Shown: positions 60,380 to 64,000 of the stretch, piece by piece
Layout: each line of letters starts with the position of its first letter
How positions within the stretch are numbered: position 1 is the stretch's first letter
Origin: Euonymus europaeus
Taxonomy: Eukaryota > Streptophyta > Magnoliopsida > Celastrales > Celastraceae
Direction: 5' to 3'
Assembly: GCA_963580455.1 (NCBI GenBank)
Contig: OY756964.1
Location: 5,332,001 to 5,396,000, forward strand
DNA: 64,000 nucleotides
The notes under the pieces: generated by a model
What the model was told of the DNA's origin: nothing
The model's database searches: none
What the model saw: only the letters and a program-made list of their open reading frames with translations
Position numbers and translations under genes: made by a program

Positions 60380-62118
60380 ATGGTAATTTCAGTGATCTGG
60401 TCTCTCAGTTTTCATCTTGTCGCTCTTCTTTTGTAATGAATGTTGGTTCCAGTTTAATGCTTGGTTGTGTATTGCGTTGATCGGCTGATACATGAATGTG
60501 TGAAAATAAAATATTTCCTGATCTGCAATTCTTGATTTGTTCTACATTCGGTTACATATTGGAATTGATTTTGGAAGGTTACGGCTAATGGATCTACCAT
60601 GCTCGATGAGCTCGACGGTCAATGAGTGAATGATATATATATTTTTTGTCTAGATACTGTGATCCCTTCGTTTTTACTTTTTAATCTAAAAATTTTAAGC
60701 CCAATTTTCAGGAAGTTTGCTAAAGCTGCCAAAGATTCAAAAATTTTATGTGATGAAGCAGAATAGCTATGATTGAATGCCTAATGGGATTTATTCAATT
60801 GCATTGATCATTGTACATTATTGAGATCTTGGAATGCATCCGTAATTAACTGACGACTTTCGGTAGTTCGTTTGAATAAGCCCATCCTAAGCTTTGGCAC
60901 CGTATTAATAATTCATCCAAGATTACATAAATTTTATTAGTTTGTTTTGCAATGGAAGTTTTGGATCTAAGAGAGTAATGAATGTCTGTGTGATAATCTT
61001 GTTGAACTCGCGAATTGCTGATTATCTGATATCACGTGAAATCATTATGTAAGAAGATTTTCTGCAATCATTGTGTGAGAAGATTTTTTGCTGTTACCTT
61101 CACCTTGTAATGCGTCAGTCATCCACTTTGTTGTGGCATGGGAAACTCCTAGATTATTGTGGCTTTTTTTAATATTGTTCTGATATGTTATATTAGCCAT
61201 CGGGTTCTCATTGACAAACTTTGCATTAATAAGTAGGTTCCCATTTACTTTTTGGTAGAATGTAAGCTTGCTTTACCGCAATTATAGTCTTTAAGCTTCT
61301 TTTTAATCTGTGTATCCATCACAAGTCTGATTAGTAATGAGTCATTCACTTGTGGCTTTTCTAATTCTTTAGAAAATCAGCAGTTCTGTTTTTCTTTGGG
61401 TTGAGAATGATGATTTGATTTTACTTTTGTTTTGTACAGACTACTTCAAGGCGTCTTGCCGAAAGGAAAGTTGAGAGGTTCGAGAAGAACATTACAAAGA
61501 GAGGAGCCGTTCCTGAAACAACCGCTAAAAAGGGGAAAGACTATCCTGTAGGCCCTATTTTGCTTGGGTTCTTCGTATTTGTTGTCATTGGATCATGTAA
61601 GTTTACTTTCCTTTTTTAACTGTTTATTGTAGCAGTATGTCTATCCAATGCTTTCGTCCATTTTTCTTCTAATAAATCTGTGTGGAAATTGTTGGAAACT
61701 GCAAGTGCTTCTAGTCTTTCAACACTGAACCAACAAATTGGTAAATTTGCTTCGTCCAGAATGTTGCATCAGAATTTTCAATACTGCATAACATGTGCAA
61801 GCTTTTACATGTATATAATTCGATCTGTTTTGAGGAAATAAACATGCGGGACCAAATGATTATTTGATCTCTCAACTCACTTAAGCTGGAAATTCATTTG
61901 GTTGTTTGGATACCTTTAGTTGTTTTTGGTTAATCTAAATTGAAAATAACTGCTGAATACGACTTTCTTCACTTGAATTTGGGGTGTCGTCTCTGCTATT
62001 TGTGACTTCAACTCCTAGAGAGGTTAAGCAGTGTTGGCTTTCATTATACTAATAACATTTTTTTGTGGCAGCTCTATTCCAGATAATCAGGACTGCAACC
62101 AGTGGTGGAGTGGCATAA
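60380..62118 (+). CDS. RAMP4: RAMP4/SERP1, stress-associated ER membrane protein
   Basis: Three exons: 60380-60382 (only the ATG), 61440-61596 and 62072-62118, giving 68 residues, the exact family length. The protein starts MTTSRRLAERKVERFEKNIT, continues KRGAVPETTAKKGKDYPVGP and has one membrane helix at about 39-59 (ILLGFFVFVVIGSSLFQII), ending RTATSGGVA. It is a tail-anchored ER protein that associates with the Sec61 translocon and helps stabilise new membrane proteins under stress. The ATG-only first coding exon is easily missed. An ERSE lies upstream, in keeping with induction by the unfolded protein response. Confidence 0.95.
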
Positions 62119-62835
62119 GTAGATTTTGTGTGACGGCTTCAAATTCCTGCACAAAGTGTTTTGCTGTTAGTCATTAGAGAATCTAGAAATACTTTCAAGG
62201 GATTGGTGATTACATGTATGATTGTGAAGAACACAGTTTATGAACAATGAGATGTTTTTTCATTTATCTTTATCATGTCTATCCTGTGATTTTGTGCAGA
62301 AAGAGTCATAATTTGATACCAAGTAAAACAAATCTAAATCGCGGAATTAGTCAATAATTGCAAGCTGTGTGCAACATATACTGTCAACTGGGTGTTTCTA
62401 GTTTGCTCGAGGTTTTTATAGATAATTCTTCGATTTCCTCCAGTCAGGATATTTCTCAGATCAGCTCTTCTCATGCATCCTGGTCTTGGGAATTCGCTCC
62501 GTTCAGAACACTAAGTTAATAGTGGCTGAGCAAATGTTAGTCTTGGATGAAAAAGCTATACAGCTCTCTCTTTTTTTCCTTTCAAGACAAATGACAAGCA
62601 GAGAGAAAAAAAAAAAAAGAGAACTTTCCAAATGACAAGTTATTCAGTAGATGTTTGTACAACAAATCAAGATGCGAGCAAGCATCATTGACTCTGTGCT
62701 AACGTGTGCTTCAAGACAACAAAGAAAACCGGGCTAAAGACCAACCAACAGCCTAAAACTGGAACCAGGAAACTTAACCAAAAACCAGGACCGTGAGAAA
62801 TATCATTATATCTGAGAAACAAATAGAAAGCCAGA
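62119..62835. other. Convergent 3' flanks of RAMP4 and the F-box gene
   Basis: The two genes face each other, so this holds both 3' UTRs. Apart from an A-rich run near 62606-62620, I see nothing distinct. Confidence 0.5.
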
Positions 62836-64000
62836 TCATGCCATGGCAGTCAGGCATGGGTAGAAAGCAGTGCCACAGGCAATCCACTGCCTCTTTTTCC
62901 CGCGAGGTACCACACATCCTGGAACTTTGATCCATTCCTGGGTGATTACATTGTAAGTGACAAGTCGATTCATTTGTCTCGATCTCAATGACAACATGAG
63001 CAATCCTCTGTTGCCCAAGCAAGTCATCCTAATGTGCTTCCCATAAAAGTCCAAGCACCAGATATTTGGCATTCTGTCAACCTCCTTCCACAAGAGCGTC
63101 ATCTTCTGAAGCTCCCAGATACACACGCATGTAGCAGCATTCTTTGTCAGCAACCCCACAAGCATAATCCTGCCCTCGCACTCTGCTAGTGTATGATCAC
63201 TCAGATGCAACGGTACTGGGATTAAAAATTGCTTCCATACCCCAGTAACCATATCATAGGACAAAATACCTTCAGGGTTCAAACACAAGAAGTAAAGTGT
63301 GCTGCCAATAGAAATTGCTTGTGATCGAAAGTTCAGAGAGAGTGGTATTTTAATATTTGAAGGAATGCTTCCTGGTCGAGCCCAGGAGTTCTTCAATGAG
63401 TCATAAACTTCAAACTCCCCATCGCATCCAACCCACAGGATCTTGTAGCCTGTGTCAGCTGTGCTACCATTAAGAGTCATCCCAACAGCAACACGAGACC
63501 AGACCTCAACTGACCTGGCAGGCAACTCTTTAAGAGATTGAGTTAGAGGGTTGCAAACAAAAAAGTTTCTATGACCAATGTCAAGAAAGCACACTAAACC
63601 CCCAGCAGAAATAACTGGCAAAATGATCATCTTTGAAGGCAGAGAAGAAATGGTAGGATGGTGCCATTTCTTAGAGGAAGGATCATACATGGCTCCAGAG
63701 TTCACATTTTCATGAGTGATGGTGTAGAACCAGGGATTGGCTTGTGGAACTTGGGCAGAATGCTGAGAGAAACTCTGGGAATTCAGTAATGAATTCCATT
63801 GCCGACAAACAGAGCGAAAACGGAAAAATGTGGCAATGGGAAGTCTAGCAATGACAACTTCAAAAAGATCTGTCGGGAATTCTTTCCAAATATGTTCTTC
63901 CATAGCCTCCTCTGCATCAGGTAATTTTCCCCGGTACCTCTCTTTTCGAGATTTCTTAGAAGGTGTAGGTCTGCATGGCTCAAGATTCTTGAAATTTCCT
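62836..64000 (-). CDS. F-box/kelch-type protein, At5g15710-like (5' end outside the window)
   Basis: The minus-strand frame is open from the window edge to a TGA at 62836-62838. It shows 387 complete codons, so the N-terminus is cut off by the window. An internal ATG at 63903 is in frame but is unlikely to be the start, because the upstream codons (SKKSRKERYRGKLPDAEEAM) match the family. The F-box is at the internal ATG (MEEHIWKEFPTDLFEVVIAR, then PIATFFRFRSVCRQWNSLLN). It is followed by a kelch/beta-propeller-like region (KKWHHP, GGLVCFLDIGHRNFFVCNPL, LPARS..VWSRVAVGMTLNG, LLTKNAATCVCIWELQKMTL, VDRMPNIWCLDFYGKHIRM) and ends FYPCLTAMA. The protein would be a substrate adaptor of an SCF ubiquitin ligase. 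The substrate is unknown; the family is highly conserved in plants. Confidence 0.93.
   Translation of the reverse strand, partial: GNFKNLEPCRPTPSKKSRKERYRGKLPDAEEAMEEHIWKEFPTDLFEVVIARLPIATFFRFRSVCRQWNSLLNSQSFSQHSAQVPQANPWFYTITHENVNSGAMYDPSSKKWHHPTISSLPSKMIILPVISAGGLVCFLDIGHRNFFVCNPLTQSLKELPARSVEVWSRVAVGMTLNGSTADTGYKILWVGCDGEFEVYDSLKNSWARPGSIPSNIKIPLSLNFRSQAISIGSTLYFLCLNPEGILSYDMVTGVWKQFLIPVPLHLSDHTLAECEGRIMLVGLLTKNAATCVCIWELQKMTLLWKEVDRMPNIWCLDFYGKHIRMTCLGNRGLLMLSLRSRQMNRLVTYNVITQEWIKVPGCVVPRGKKRQWIACGTAFYPCLTAMA

Noticed and set aside
63903..63903. ATG at 63903 as the start of the F-box protein
   Set aside because: The same frame stays open to the window edge and the upstream codons match the family, so the true start lies outside the window.

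Overview
The window is nuclear DNA of a eudicot plant. The genes are split by GT-AG introns, the spacers are AT-rich and full of retroelement debris, and every recognisable protein belongs to a land-plant family: a FLOWERING LOCUS C (FLC)-type MADS factor, CAMTA4, NTF2, an AHK3-type cytokinin receptor, a DnaJ/DUF3444 protein, RAMP4/SERP1 and an At5g15710-type F-box protein. The species cannot be fixed from the sequence alone.

Layout. At 1.4-15 kb lies a rearranged FLC-like locus. It has a broken copy of exon 1 (1741-1910), an intact gene (exons between 6007 and 13582) with a 4.9 kb first intron, and two tandem copies of a possible alternative last exon (14112 and 14762). Intron 1 holds a Ty1/copia remnant and a pair of RY (CATGCATG) motifs. 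At 17.5-19.6 kb is a small membrane-protein gene that looks intact except for one in-frame TAG. From 20 to 28 kb there is repeat-rich spacer: an LTR-like remnant, an 82-bp minisatellite with telomere-like boxes, and a degenerate copia element. At 28.5-36.0 kb is a complete 13-exon CAMTA4 gene (+). A decayed RRM-type retroelement fragment follows, then NTF2 (-, two exons, 37.8-39.4 kb) and the AHK3-type histidine kinase (-, ten exons, 41.9-47.5 kb). From 48 to 55 kb I see no gene. At 56.2-58.5 kb is a single-exon DnaJ/DUF3444 gene whose last codons, stop and 3' flank are a decayed U6 snRNA sequence. At 60.4-62.1 kb is RAMP4/SERP1 with a perfect ERSE motif upstream. At the right edge is a 5'-truncated F-box gene (-).

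Function. As in most plant genomes, the neighbours do not form an operon or pathway. Several are regulators: flowering time (FLC-like), calcium/calmodulin-dependent transcription (CAMTA4), cytokinin perception (AHK3) and ER stress (RAMP4). Exon boundaries were set by hand from splice consensus, reading phase and remembered family conservation. Total coding lengths agree with the families: CAMTA4 996 aa, AHK3 1040 aa, NTF2 123 aa, RAMP4 68 aa, FLC-like 199 aa.

The most unusual items are the U6-derived end of the DnaJ reading frame, the modular duplication of first and last exons around the FLC-like gene, the single nonsense codon in the small membrane-protein gene, and the exact ERSE at RAMP4.
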